From: Roseibacillus sp.
Lineage (GTDB): Bacteria > Verrucomicrobiota > Verrucomicrobiia > Verrucomicrobiales > Akkermansiaceae
Length of the DNA stretch: 64,000 nt
Assembly: GCA_002686085.1 (NCBI GenBank)
Contig: NZAC01000001.1
Location: 62,001 to 126,000, forward strand
Direction: 5' to 3'
Positions 26,749-34,906 of this stretch are shown here, piece after piece. The notes beneath the pieces are model-generated. The model ran no database searches. It was not told the origin of the DNA and saw only the letters and a list, made by a program, of their open reading frames with translations. The number at the start of each line of letters is the position of its first letter. Within the stretch, counting starts at the first letter, position 1. Both the position numbers and the translations under genes were made by a program.

Positions 26749-27342
26749 GTGAGGCAAGCAAGCTGCATACTACTTCTTTCCTTGGTTATAGGCTACGGCC
26801 AGAGCGAGGATGCTGCATTTGCGGCTCGCTATGAGGCGCCGGTGGTTGACCGGCCTTTCTTTGGTGATGATGTCATGCTGGCGGCAGAGCGGAAGAGTTA
26901 CGCTACCAATCTGGCGACTTATGTAGCAAACATGGTTTCATCGAAGGGGGCAGCCAAGGACGTTCTTGTCAGTGCCCGCCAAATCCTGGCTCTCGCTTTG
27001 CATCTAGAGAGGCGCAACAAGCAGGCCATGGTAGTCAATTTTCAATTGAGGCAGGGTGTGATGCCCAAGGTGAAGGTTGGTGATTACAACCCAAGGACGT
27101 TTTCCCGGCTCCTTATGGCCAGAGCAAAACTGCTTTTGAAAGGGGAAGAGGGGAGCAAGAAAGAGAGGCTGCTTGGTCGCTATTTTATCGATGTTGCAGC
27201 GCACATCGATCCAAGGAATGAGGACGCTGTCTTTGAGTGCGAAAATCAGCGTATTGATCATGGCAACCTGGATTGGGGGCTTCTCACCGCGTCGTCTTCA
27301 GAATCAGGAGGAACACCGGGGAATCAGATCCCTGAAAATTAG
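26749..27342 (+). CDS. Hypothetical exported helical protein
   Basis: About 197 residues from a GTG at 26749, chosen because it places a good signal peptide (RQASCILLLSLVIGYGQSE) at the very N terminus. An open frame back to a TTG at 26698 is less attractive because it overlaps the divergent gene. The mature part is alpha-helical, without cysteine pairs or known motifs, and contains DYNPRTFSRLLMARAKLL and FIDVAAHIDPRNEDAVFECE, which look like repeat-type (TPR-like) helices. The last 4 bases overlap the end of the convergent sigma-factor gene. Function unknown. Confidence 0.65.
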   Translation: MRQASCILLLSLVIGYGQSEDAAFAARYEAPVVDRPFFGDDVMLAAERKSYATNLATYVANMVSSKGAAKDVLVSARQILALALHLERRNKQAMVVNFQLRQGVMPKVKVGDYNPRTFSRLLMARAKLLLKGEEGSKKERLLGRYFIDVAAHIDPRNEDAVFECENQRIDHGNLDWGLLTASSSESGGTPGNQIPEN

Positions 27343-28055
27343 TCGTTTTTCGACGGGTTGGAGGGAGGCTCAAGGAATTGACTCAGCATCTGGCGAAGGG
27401 TGGCCCGCGCCCTGAAAAGTTGGCTTTTTACAGCAGAAACAGAAATATCAAGAATCTCAGCAATGTCTTCGTAGGACATATTCTCATGTCGTCTGAGGAC
27501 TACGGCCATGCGTTGCTTTTGAGGTAGGGAGGTAATTGCTCTGTTAGCTGCTTCACGTAATTCCAACTCAAGTAATCGAGCATCAGGCTGGGAGTGCTCT
27601 TTTTCTTTAAATTGTTGATGCCATTCATCTGCCTGCTCTTCAAACGACTGTTCACCCCGACGTGCTCTCCGGCGTGTTTCATTAAAGACGAGGTTGCGGG
27701 TAATGGTGAAAAGGAATGTCGTGAACTTTGCAGTTGGTTTGTAGCGCCCTGCACTTTTCCACAGACGAAGAAATACCTGCTGAGCGATGTCCTCTGCCTC
27801 GCTGTGATTGCCGAGCATCTTGGCTACAGTCCCGACGACCGCATATTGGTGGCGTTGAACGAGTTCTTCAAATGCCGAGTGATCACCTAGCGCCACCTTT
27901 TTCATAAGAGAGATATCGCAAGTATCTTTTGAATCCTGACTAGAGGGCGGTTTTGGCATCGGGGAGGAAGTAGGAATGGCCGTTTCTCGTGGAAGGTCTG
28001 TAAGCTTAGAGTGGAGCCCCTCAATCCCCATCAACTGAGCCGCCAAGGCGGCCAT
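27339..28055 (-). CDS. RNA polymerase ECF-type sigma factor
   Basis: 238 residues. Sigma region 2 is visible as HSAFEELVQRHQYAVVGTVA...AEDIAQQVFLRLWKS and TTFLFTITRNLVFNETRRR. Region 4 is LPQKQRMAVVLRRHENMSYEDIAEIL...SAVKSQLFRARATLRQML, a helix-turn-helix that reads the -35 element. The first 45 residues (Pro/Ser-rich) precede the usual domain boundary, so initiation may be at Met33 (MPKPPSSQD). No anti-sigma gene is adjacent on this strand; the gene ends against the exported helical protein gene. It probably controls an envelope or stress regulon, but the signal is unknown. Confidence 0.9.
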   Translation of the reverse strand: MAALAAQLMGIEGLHSKLTDLPRETAIPTSSPMPKPPSSQDSKDTCDISLMKKVALGDHSAFEELVQRHQYAVVGTVAKMLGNHSEAEDIAQQVFLRLWKSAGRYKPTAKFTTFLFTITRNLVFNETRRRARRGEQSFEEQADEWHQQFKEKEHSQPDARLLELELREAANRAITSLPQKQRMAVVLRRHENMSYEDIAEILDISVSAVKSQLFRARATLRQMLSQFLEPPSNPSKND

Positions 28056-28341
28056 GCCAGCTGTTCGTGGTAATTGAAAAGGGCGCCTCGATTCGACGGG
28101 GACTCCCGGTGTCGATTATTGCGGGAAAATGCTTTCGGTTCCGCAATGATTGTTCGAGAGGCCGGGGCAACGTGGACAGTGGAGAGATCGACTAAAACTC
28201 TTTTTACACCAACTTAACAAATTGCCGCCCCGAGCCCATTTTTTGTCCCTGCGTGCATGGTGTCAGGCAGGGCTTAACGAGATGAGGCCGCACCCTTGAT
28301 TCGTGGGTGCTGGCTGAATCGTGAAATAAGCTAGCAGGATG
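28056..28341. other. 286-base spacer with a hairpin downstream of rho
   Basis: No gene supported. A hairpin GCACCC/GGGTGC (28290-28310, 9-base loop) lies about 30 bases beyond the rho stop on the minus strand and may end its transcript, though no T-run follows. The rest should contain the sigma-factor promoter. Confidence 0.4.
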
Positions 28342-29691
28342 CTACCCCTTAATTTCCAACAGCATTTGCGCGTTGTTAGGAAACTTTTTGAGGAAGAAAA
28401 GAAGGCGCTCCATTGCTTCCAGCGGACGGTGTCCGGATAGACCTCGACGAATGAGATAGATCTTATGGAGAAGATGCTCTGGAAGCAGAAGCTCTTCCCG
28501 CCGGGTGCCCGACTTGAAAATGTCAACGGCCGGATAAATGAAGCTCTCAGCGATTCGGCGATCGAGAACCAACTCCATGTTGCCGGTGCCTTTGAATTCC
28601 TGAAATATAGCTTCGTCGGCCTTGGCGTTGGTCTGAACTAGTGCAGTTCCTATGATTGTGAGGGATCCCCCTTCCTTTGTGTTGCGGGCAGCCGCAAACA
28701 GACGCCGGGGCATTTCGAGAGCGCCCGCGACAATTCCTCCGCTTTGGTATCCTCGCCCTTTGCCGCCCCGCATGCTGTTGTTGTAAGCCCTTGCAAGACG
28801 GGTAATTGAGTCGAGAAGAACAAAGACATCCTGCCCTGCTTCGACCAAGCGCTTTGCCCTTTCAATGCAAAGTTCAGCAACTCGACAATGATTTTTGGCA
28901 GGCATGTCGTTAGAACTTGCGTAGATCTCAGCCTCTGGCAGCTGGCGTTTAAATTCAGTGACCTCTTCTGGCCGCTCATCGACCAGTAGAATAATAAGAT
29001 GCAGATTTTCGGAATGTCGCTCCCTGACTGCTTCGGCTAAATGCAGTAACAATGTAGTTTTGCCCGATCTGGGAGGTGAGACAATAAGACCTCTTTGGCC
29101 CTGGCCTATTGGCGAGATCATATCGATTACCCGAGTGGTAAACCGTTCGGGCTCGGTTTCGAAAGGAATTCGTTTTACCGGGTTGGTCGCTTTAAGTTCC
29201 TCGAAAAAGGAGAGTTTGCGTGCCTCCTGAGGTTTCTTGCCGTTAACGGAGGTGACCTCGACGAGCTGAGGCCCCCGACTGCCTTCGCGTGCCTTTCCGT
29301 GGACCCACATTCCGACTCTGAGACCCTCACGGCGGACAAGTTCAGGAGGAAGAAAAACATCCTCTCTGGATTGCTCGAAATCCTTGTCGGGTTGCCGAAG
29401 AAAACCGAATCCTTTTGGGGCTAGCTCCAGAACGCCGTTCACCTCAACAGGGTCTCCGGTAAGGACAATATCTTTACGCTGTTCGCCTTCATCGACTTCC
29501 TGGCCGCCACCGCCACTGCCATCCCTTCGACGGTCATTTCCCCGACGGCGCCCTCTGCCCCTTACTCTGCCCCGAACAGCGCCACCGCGTCTCCGGCGGT
29601 GCCTGTCACCGCCGCCTCTCCTGTGTCCTTCCGAGGAGTCTCCGGAAGGAGCGTCTGAAGAAGGGTCAGAGCTCATTATGAATTTTGCCAT
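28342..29691 (-). CDS. rho: Transcription termination factor Rho
   Basis: Hexameric RNA helicase for factor-dependent termination, about 449 residues. The N-terminal 85 residues are rich in Arg and Gly (HRRGGGDRHRRRRGGAVRGR), an RNA-binding extension common in high-GC and verrucomicrobial Rho proteins. The cold-shock RNA-binding domain has GVLELAPKGFGFLRQP. The ATPase core shows PIGQGQRGLIVSPPRSGKTTLL (Walker A), LIILLVDERPEEV, VFVLLDSITRLARAYN and GGSLTIIGTALVQT (R and Q loops). The ATG at 29691 is preferred because GGA lies 8-10 bases upstream; the frame is open further to 29823. Confidence 0.95.
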   Translation of the reverse strand: MAKFIMSSDPSSDAPSGDSSEGHRRGGGDRHRRRRGGAVRGRVRGRGRRRGNDRRRDGSGGGGQEVDEGEQRKDIVLTGDPVEVNGVLELAPKGFGFLRQPDKDFEQSREDVFLPPELVRREGLRVGMWVHGKAREGSRGPQLVEVTSVNGKKPQEARKLSFFEELKATNPVKRIPFETEPERFTTRVIDMISPIGQGQRGLIVSPPRSGKTTLLLHLAEAVRERHSENLHLIILLVDERPEEVTEFKRQLPEAEIYASSNDMPAKNHCRVAELCIERAKRLVEAGQDVFVLLDSITRLARAYNNSMRGGKGRGYQSGGIVAGALEMPRRLFAAARNTKEGGSLTIIGTALVQTNAKADEAIFQEFKGTGNMELVLDRRIAESFIYPAVDIFKSGTRREELLLPEHLLHKIYLIRRGLSGHRPLEAMERLLFFLKKFPNNAQMLLEIKG

Positions 29692-30037
29692 GCTCGGTTC
29701 CACACCGTTGATGGCGGCTAGTGGAGCGTCGCAATGAGGAATATTGATTGAGAAAGGGTAATCCTCGCCATGGCGAAGAGTTTTCCCTTCGGAAAGTGCC
29801 ACCGAAAGAGCCCGTGGAAACAAAGTGAACCCCAGAGCTTTTCAGGTTGCTTGAGAGACGAAAAAGATCCGCCATGTCGACCAAGCGCGGCGATCATGGG
29901 CCTGCAGAGGCGTTTAGCAACCACAAAATGCATGCGTAATTCTATCTTGTGTTTCCTCGTGCTGAACTTTTTTTGGTGAAGAAAACGGACCGCCATTGAC
30001 CCCAGTTGATCTCGCCGCTAAAGGCTGATGTATCGTC
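29692..30037. other. 346-base divergent spacer between rho and mdh
   Basis: No convincing gene. On the minus strand this is the rho leader, open in the rho frame up to 29823. A leader of this kind would allow the autoregulation known for rho in other bacteria, but no specific element was recognised. Confidence 0.4.
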
Positions 30038-31027
30038 ATGAAGGATAGTATCACTGTTACCATCACCGGTGCGGCTGGGCAGATCGGCTACGCGCTGCTT
30101 TTCCGAATAGCTTCTGGTGGATTATTCGGCCCAGACCAGCCGGTTCATCTGAATCTGGTTGAGATTGAACCCGCGATGAAAGCATTGGAGGGAACGGCAA
30201 TGGAGCTCGATGATTGCGCCTTTCCTCTTCTTTCAGGAATCACCGCGACCAGTGATCTTGATGTGGGATTCAAGGATTCGAACTGGGCTCTTTTAGTGGG
30301 ATCTGTGCCCCGAAAGGCGGGAATGGAAAGAAAGGATCTGCTTGGGATTAACGGAAAGATTTTCACTCGTCAGGGAGAAGCCATTGCAGCCAACGCGGCA
30401 GACGATATTCGAGTTCTAGTCGTGGGCAATCCTTGCAATACGAACTGTCTGATAACGATGAATAATGCACCGGGTATTCCGGCAGATCGGTTTTTCGCAA
30501 TGACGCGTTTGGATGAGAATCGCGCTAAAAGCCAGTTGGCAGCAAAGGCAGGAGTTCACGTGAGCTCGGTTTCGAATCTCTGTATCTGGGGAAATCACTC
30601 GGCCACCCAGTATCCTGATTTCACTAACGCCCTGGTTAACAAGTCCCGGGTCGTGGATGTGATTGATGATCACGAATGGCTTAGAGGAGAATTCATTTCG
30701 ACCGTTCAGCAGCGGGGTGCAGCAATTATCAATGCTCGAGGGGCATCTTCAGCGGCTTCAGCTGCTAATGCTGCTATCGATACGGTTCGCAGTCTTTGTA
30801 ATCCGACTGCTGAAGGTGATTGGACCAGTGTCGCGATTTGCTCAGAGGGTCAGTATGGGATCGACGAGGGGCTTATTGCTTCGATGCCGGTGAGGTGCGA
30901 CAGCGATGGCGTATGGTCCGTAGTTGAAGGAGTTGAAATTGACGAATTTTCAAAGTCTAAGATTGAGGAAAGCGTTTCAGAACTACGTGAGGAGCGCGAA
31001 GCGGTATCCGATCTTATTCCTTCCTGA
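30038..31027 (+). CDS. mdh: Malate dehydrogenase
   Basis: NAD-dependent oxidation of malate to oxaloacetate in the TCA cycle. The 329-residue protein belongs to the long-form (cytosolic-type/type 2) MDH group: [92 protein letters not shown] and the catalytic histidine region [13 protein letters not shown]. thiG begins two bases after its stop codon, so the two are co-transcribed despite unrelated functions. Confidence 0.96.
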   Translation: MKDSITVTITGAAGQIGYALLFRIASGGLFGPDQPVHLNLVEIEPAMKALEGTAMELDDCAFPLLSGITATSDLDVGFKDSNWALLVGSVPRKAGMERKDLLGINGKIFTRQGEAIAANAADDIRVLVVGNPCNTNCLITMNNAPGIPADRFFAMTRLDENRAKSQLAAKAGVHVSSVSNLCIWGNHSATQYPDFTNALVNKSRVVDVIDDHEWLRGEFISTVQQRGAAIINARGASSAASAANAAIDTVRSLCNPTAEGDWTSVAICSEGQYGIDEGLIASMPVRCDSDGVWSVVEGVEIDEFSKSKIEESVSELREEREAVSDLIPS

Positions 31028-31029
31028 AG

Positions 31030-31815
31030 GTGAGTGAGGATCTCCTAGAGATTGGAGGACGGGAATTTCGTTCCCGCTTGCTCTTGGGCACCGGCAAGTT
31101 CGGCTCTCCGGAATTGATGAAGGAAGCGCTTGTCGCATCTGGCACTGAAATCGTGACGGTCGCCCTCCGAAGGGCGGATATGACTGGCGGTCATGATCCA
31201 TTTGCCAACATCCTGGAATTTGTCGACCCCGAGACCTATCTGCTGTTGGCTAACACGAGCGGAGCCATGAATGCAGATGAAGCCGTTAGGCTTGCCAGGC
31301 TTGCTGAGGCGGCGGGTCTGCCGAAATGGATCAAGCTTGAGATTCACCCTGACCCCACCTATCTGCTTCCAGATCCGGTCGAGACTCTTAAAGCGGCCGA
31401 GATACTGGTGGCTGAAGGGTTTACGGTTCTTCCCTATATTAATGCGGACCCCGTATTGGCGAAGCGCCTCGAAGATGTGGGGGTTGCTACCGTAATGCCT
31501 CTGGGAGCTCCCATTGGATCCAATATGGGTCTTGTGACGAGGGATCAGATTCGCATCATCATTGAGCAGGCAACGGTGCCGGTTATCGTCGATGCTGGTA
31601 TCGGTGCGCCGAGCCATGCTGCAGAAGCTTCCGAGATGGGAGCCGCCGCGGTTCTGGTAAATACCGCAATAGCGGTTGCTGGCGATCCGCCTGCGATGGC
31701 ATTAGCCTTTAAAGATGCCGTTGATGCAGGACGCCGTGCCTTTAACGCCGGACTGCCGATGCAGAGTGAGAAAGCGGAGGCCACAAGTCCTTTAACCGGG
31801 TTTCTCGGCAACTGA
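31030..31815 (+). CDS. thiG: Thiazole synthase
   Basis: Builds the thiazole phosphate half of thiamine from DXP, dehydroglycine or iminoacetate, and ThiS-thiocarboxylate. The 261 residues start from GTG, with [19 protein letters not shown] sequence [41 protein letters not shown], the active-site region [32 protein letters not shown] and [31 protein letters not shown]. No thiS (sulfur carrier) ORF was seen beside it. The ThiF/MoeB-like activator encoded 1.3 kb downstream on the opposite strand could serve this pathway. Confidence 0.96.
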   Translation: MSEDLLEIGGREFRSRLLLGTGKFGSPELMKEALVASGTEIVTVALRRADMTGGHDPFANILEFVDPETYLLLANTSGAMNADEAVRLARLAEAAGLPKWIKLEIHPDPTYLLPDPVETLKAAEILVAEGFTVLPYINADPVLAKRLEDVGVATVMPLGAPIGSNMGLVTRDQIRIIIEQATVPVIVDAGIGAPSHAAEASEMGAAAVLVNTAIAVAGDPPAMALAFKDAVDAGRRAFNAGLPMQSEKAEATSPLTGFLGN

Positions 31816-31888
31816 GGATCCTGTCCTCCGTGGTGGTCGACTCTTGTCTGACCTACTATTCTCTGTATTCTTCTGAGGTGATCCGCAA

Positions 31889-33070
31889 ATGACACCACTT
31901 TTCCGGAAATTCCTCGGGATGAACTGGGTCCTGGTTTTTACCATGTATGGCCTTTTGGTCTTCGGAGTGTTCAGTATCGAAAGTGCTGCCCGGCATATCC
32001 CGGTTTCATCTTTGGGAGAAAGTCCTGAGCTTTGGGGCGCATGGTTTGCAGACCGGCAGAAGATCTGGATTCTCGTCGGGAGCTTGGTTTATTTCGTGGT
32101 GGCGCTTACTGACTACAGGTGGCTCATGTGGCTCGGGGTTCCAATGTATCTTGTCGGGATAGGGATGCTCTTCGTTTTGATGGCTCAGGACTCTGAGGTG
32201 CACCAGCTTACAGTGATGGGTCTGAGCTTCCAGCCAACTCAGCTGGTGATTGCGGCAGGAATTATAATGGTAGGGCTCAGCTTCCAGGTGCTTCCCAGAA
32301 TCCAGAGGTGGCTTGGGCATCCGGCTTGTCGGTTGGCTATTATTGGGGTCTTATGCGGTATCCCTTTTTTGCTCGTGGTCAAAAATGGAGATATGGGTTC
32401 AGCGATCGTCTGGTTACCTGTGGCTTTTGTGACAATGCTGGTTGGTGGAATACCATACCGCTACCTGCTTTTCATGGGACTGGTTGGAGCAGGGATACTA
32501 CCCATTATTTATTTCATCATACTGCCAGGAGTTTCCGAGAGAGGGTATGCACGAGTTAATAATTACCTGGAAAATGTTCAGAGGGGCCACATTACAAATA
32601 CTGATAAGAACTATGCGGAATATCGTGTCACCATGGCGGTGGGGAAGGCCGGATGGAGGGGTGCGGGGTACGCTAGTCAATCAAAGGACTCTCTTCACAA
32701 CAGGAAGGATATTCCGTGGAAGACTGCTCATAATGACTACATTTTTGCTGTGATTGCCGAAGAGCAGGGTTTTAGAGGAAGTCTTCTTCTCCTTACCGGA
32801 TTTGCTCTTCTTCTCATTCAATGTCTCTTTGTTGCCTATTATAGCAGAGATTTCGCGGGGCAGATTATTGCGGCCGGAGTCGTTGGGCTCTTTTTCGCCC
32901 ATATTTTTGAGAATATCGGGATGTGCGTTTCGATTATGCCAATCACGGGTATTCCACTTCCTCTGATCAGTTATTCAGGAACCTTCGTGCTGATTTGCAT
33001 GTTCCTCTTGGGATTAGTGCAAAGTATCTGGGTTCATCGGAATAGCGGAAGAGTGGAAACGGAGTCGTAG
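31889..33070 (+). CDS. rodA: Rod shape-determining protein RodA (SEDS glycosyltransferase)
   Basis: A 393-residue polytopic membrane protein of the SEDS family, which polymerises lipid II during cell elongation together with PBP2. About ten hydrophobic segments are present. Family sequences include LVVKNGDMGSAIVWLPVAF, the extracellular loop containing KGGWRGAG-like sequence (GKAGWRGAGYAS), PWKTAHNDYIFAVIAEEQGFRGSLLLL and the C-terminal MPITGIPLPLISYSGT. The NDYIFAVIAEE block distinguishes RodA/FtsW-type proteins. The PBP2 partner is encoded at 37650-39800. Confidence 0.93.
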   Translation: MTPLFRKFLGMNWVLVFTMYGLLVFGVFSIESAARHIPVSSLGESPELWGAWFADRQKIWILVGSLVYFVVALTDYRWLMWLGVPMYLVGIGMLFVLMAQDSEVHQLTVMGLSFQPTQLVIAAGIIMVGLSFQVLPRIQRWLGHPACRLAIIGVLCGIPFLLVVKNGDMGSAIVWLPVAFVTMLVGGIPYRYLLFMGLVGAGILPIIYFIILPGVSERGYARVNNYLENVQRGHITNTDKNYAEYRVTMAVGKAGWRGAGYASQSKDSLHNRKDIPWKTAHNDYIFAVIAEEQGFRGSLLLLTGFALLLIQCLFVAYYSRDFAGQIIAAGVVGLFFAHIFENIGMCVSIMPITGIPLPLISYSGTFVLICMFLLGLVQSIWVHRNSGRVETES

Positions 33071-33086
33071 GAGAAAGGGGAGTTGG

Positions 33087-34208
33087 CTACGGTTGAATCA
33101 CTGGGCCACCTAGTCGCATCCAATCCATGATGCCGCCCCCCAGGTTGGTCACGTCGTTAAATCCTGCATCAAGCATCAGCGTTCCAGCGTGGGCACTTCG
33201 CTGCCCCACCTTGCAGTAGACAAGGTATGGAACGTCACGCGGAAGTTCCTCGAGGTGTTTTGTTAATTGACTGAGTGGTGCGAGTCTGCACCCTTCCAGG
33301 TGGGCCCAGGCGTGTTCAGAGGGTTCCCGGACGTCAAGCAGGATGCCGTGAAAGCCCTCTCGCATGAGACCCAATGCTTCAGTCGCGCTAATCTCCTTCA
33401 ACCCTTTGGTTTCGGTGGGGCTGTTCGGTGTAGCTCCGGGGCTGATAATGGTTGGAGCGTTGCCACAGAGTTCACAAGATGGATCTGGTTTAAGGGATAT
33501 TTCCCGCATGCGTGCGTTAGTTGCATCGTAATGAAGCATCCGCCCGGCAAGAGTTTCTCCATGCCCTGTGAGGATCTTAATGGCTTCCATCGCCTGAAGG
33601 GTCCCGATCACGCCGGGAAGAGCGCCAAGGACGCCTGCCTCTTCTCATGTAGGCACAGTGCCGGGCGGGGGAGGTTCTGGAAGGAGACAGCGGTAGCAAG
33701 GGGAGTGCAGAGCTGGATCAAAGACGGTGAGCTGGCCTTCAAACTGATGAATTGCGCCGGCGACGAGGGGTTTGCCGAGGAGCCATGCGGCATCCGCAAC
33801 CAGAAACCGGGTCGGAAAGTTGTCAGAGCCGTCAAGGATCAGATCGTATTGCCTGAAGAGAGCCATGATGTTGTCCTTCTCGAGTCGTCTGGGGTGGACT
33901 TCAAGACAGACATCGGAGTTCAGGTTCGTAAGCCGCTGTGAGGCACTCTGGACCTTTGGTTGGCCGACAGATCGTTCGTCGTGAAGGATCTGGCGCTGGA
34001 GATTCGATAAATCAACGGTATCGTCGTCTAGAATGCCCAGGCGCCCGATACCTGCTGCAGCGAGATAAAGCGCTGCCGGGGATCCGAGTCCGCCAGCTCC
34101 GACACACAGAGCGGAGCCGTTGCGAAGTGCGGTCTGCCCCTCCATCCCAAAGCCTGATAGGCTAAAATGGCGTTCATAGCGCTCTTGCTCGCGATCGGTG
34201 AACATCAC
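33087..34208 (-). CDS. ThiF/MoeB-type adenylyltransferase with rhodanese domain, probable selenoprotein (in-frame TGA at 33645-33647)
   Basis: An E1-like enzyme that adenylates the C-terminal glycine of a ThiS/MoaD-type sulfur carrier, fused to a rhodanese domain, as in MoeZ/MOCS3/Uba4. Read through one TGA it is 373 residues. Visible: ATP-binding VGAGGLGSPAALYLAAAGIG, DDDTVDLSNLQRQILH, LDGSDNFPTRFLVADA, zinc knuckles CYRC and CELC, and in the rhodanese part LLDVREPSEHAWAHL and the active loop VYCKVGQRS. The TGA is residue 188, in VPT-TGA-EEAGVLGALPGVIG, where homologues have VPSC-AEAGVLG. That cysteine is the thioester/acyl-disulfide residue (Cys184 of E. coli ThiF, Cys187 of MoeB). Frame and conservation are intact on both sides, and selB lies in the window. 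Conventional callers would give two ORFs, 33645-34208 and 33087-33611. Alternatives are a nonsense mutation or a sequencing error. Confidence 0.85.
33602..33647 (-). promoter_or_regulatory. Putative Sec UGA codon with candidate bacterial SECIS hairpins
   Basis: Read on the minus strand, TGA (33647-33645) is followed immediately by GAAGAG...CTCTTC, a 6-bp stem (33644-33617) with further internal pairing GC/GC and AGG/CCT. Overlapping it at the base is a second hairpin, TCCCG/CGGGA with the 7-base loop GCGTGAT (33618-33602). That loop starts 31 bases after the TGA and has G as its first base. From memory, bacterial SECIS models need an apical loop about 16-37 bases after UGA with a G in the first two loop positions, which the second hairpin satisfies. 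Pairings were found by eye, without energy calculation. Confidence 0.5.
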
Positions 34209-34279
34209 TTAAACTGGGTGTGATAGTTACTCCGTTTTCACTTCACGGCAAGCGTCAGGTATTTTATCCCGACAGGGTA

Positions 34280-34861
34280 ATGTCAGAGGTTCATTCCACA
34301 TTTCGTCTTCGGCCGGGTGATATAGCACCTGAATTCCAGCTTCCAGATCCCGACGGGCAAATTCATACTCTAGCCCAGTTAAGGGGCGAGCAGGGAGTAT
34401 TAGTGATTTTCGCCTGTAACCACTGCCCCTATGTAATCCACCTTGCAGATGCGGTCGGGCAGATGGCGAAGGAGGTTGCCCACAAGGGGGTCAACACGGT
34501 CGCCATCATGTCGAATGACGTTAAGAATTACCCTGATGATCACCCCGATTTGATGGGGGGCTTTGCCGATAAGTTTGGTTGGTCGTTCCCCTATCTTTAT
34601 GATGAGAATCAAGAAGTAGCGAAGGCATGGTCAGCGGCCTGTACACCTGACTTTTTCCTGCTCGATGCTGCTGGGAAGCTCTTTTACGCCGGACAGTTTG
34701 ACGATTCACGCCCTAAAAGTGGGAAAGAGGCTACCGGAAGTGACATGCGTTATGCGATTGAACGCCTGACAGCAGGAGATGAAGCGCCGAAGGATCCATT
34801 CCCGAGTAGCGGATGTAATATCAAATGGAAGGACGGTAATGAGCCGTCCTATTTTGGGTAG
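34280..34861 (+). CDS. Thioredoxin-like (AhpC/TSA-fold) protein
   Basis: 193 residues from an ATG preceded by AGGG; the frame is open to a GTG at 34220, but the later start has the better ribosome binding site. The sequence has a peroxiredoxin/thioredoxin fold: GDIAPEFQLPDPDGQIHTLAQL, VLVIFACNHCPYVIHL with the CxxC pair Cys-Asn-His-Cys, IMSNDVKNYPDDHPD and the cis-Pro region CTPDFFLLDAAGKLFY. This group of cytoplasmic redoxins is widespread and functionally uncharacterised. It is divergent from the proposed seleno-ThiF gene with only 71 bases between them, so a redox link is possible but unproven. Confidence 0.85.
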   Translation: MSEVHSTFRLRPGDIAPEFQLPDPDGQIHTLAQLRGEQGVLVIFACNHCPYVIHLADAVGQMAKEVAHKGVNTVAIMSNDVKNYPDDHPDLMGGFADKFGWSFPYLYDENQEVAKAWSAACTPDFFLLDAAGKLFYAGQFDDSRPKSGKEATGSDMRYAIERLTAGDEAPKDPFPSSGCNIKWKDGNEPSYFG

Positions 34862-34906
34862 TATTCTTGGATCTTACTACTGTGCGAGGCGGAAACCCGA
34901 AGAAAT

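Noticed and set aside
30038-31815. TPP riboswitch controlling thiG or thiD
   Set aside because: thiG starts two bases after mdh, leaving no room, and the thiD upstream region (80 bases) contains none of the conserved TPP-aptamer sequences I know.
33087-34208. Reading the ThiF/MoeB region as two separate genes or as a pseudogene
   Set aside because: The second frame would start in the middle of the conserved E1 fold. The single interruption is exactly a Cys-to-TGA position, and the 12 codons between the TGA and the next possible start are conserved. SelB in the window gives a mechanism for read-through.
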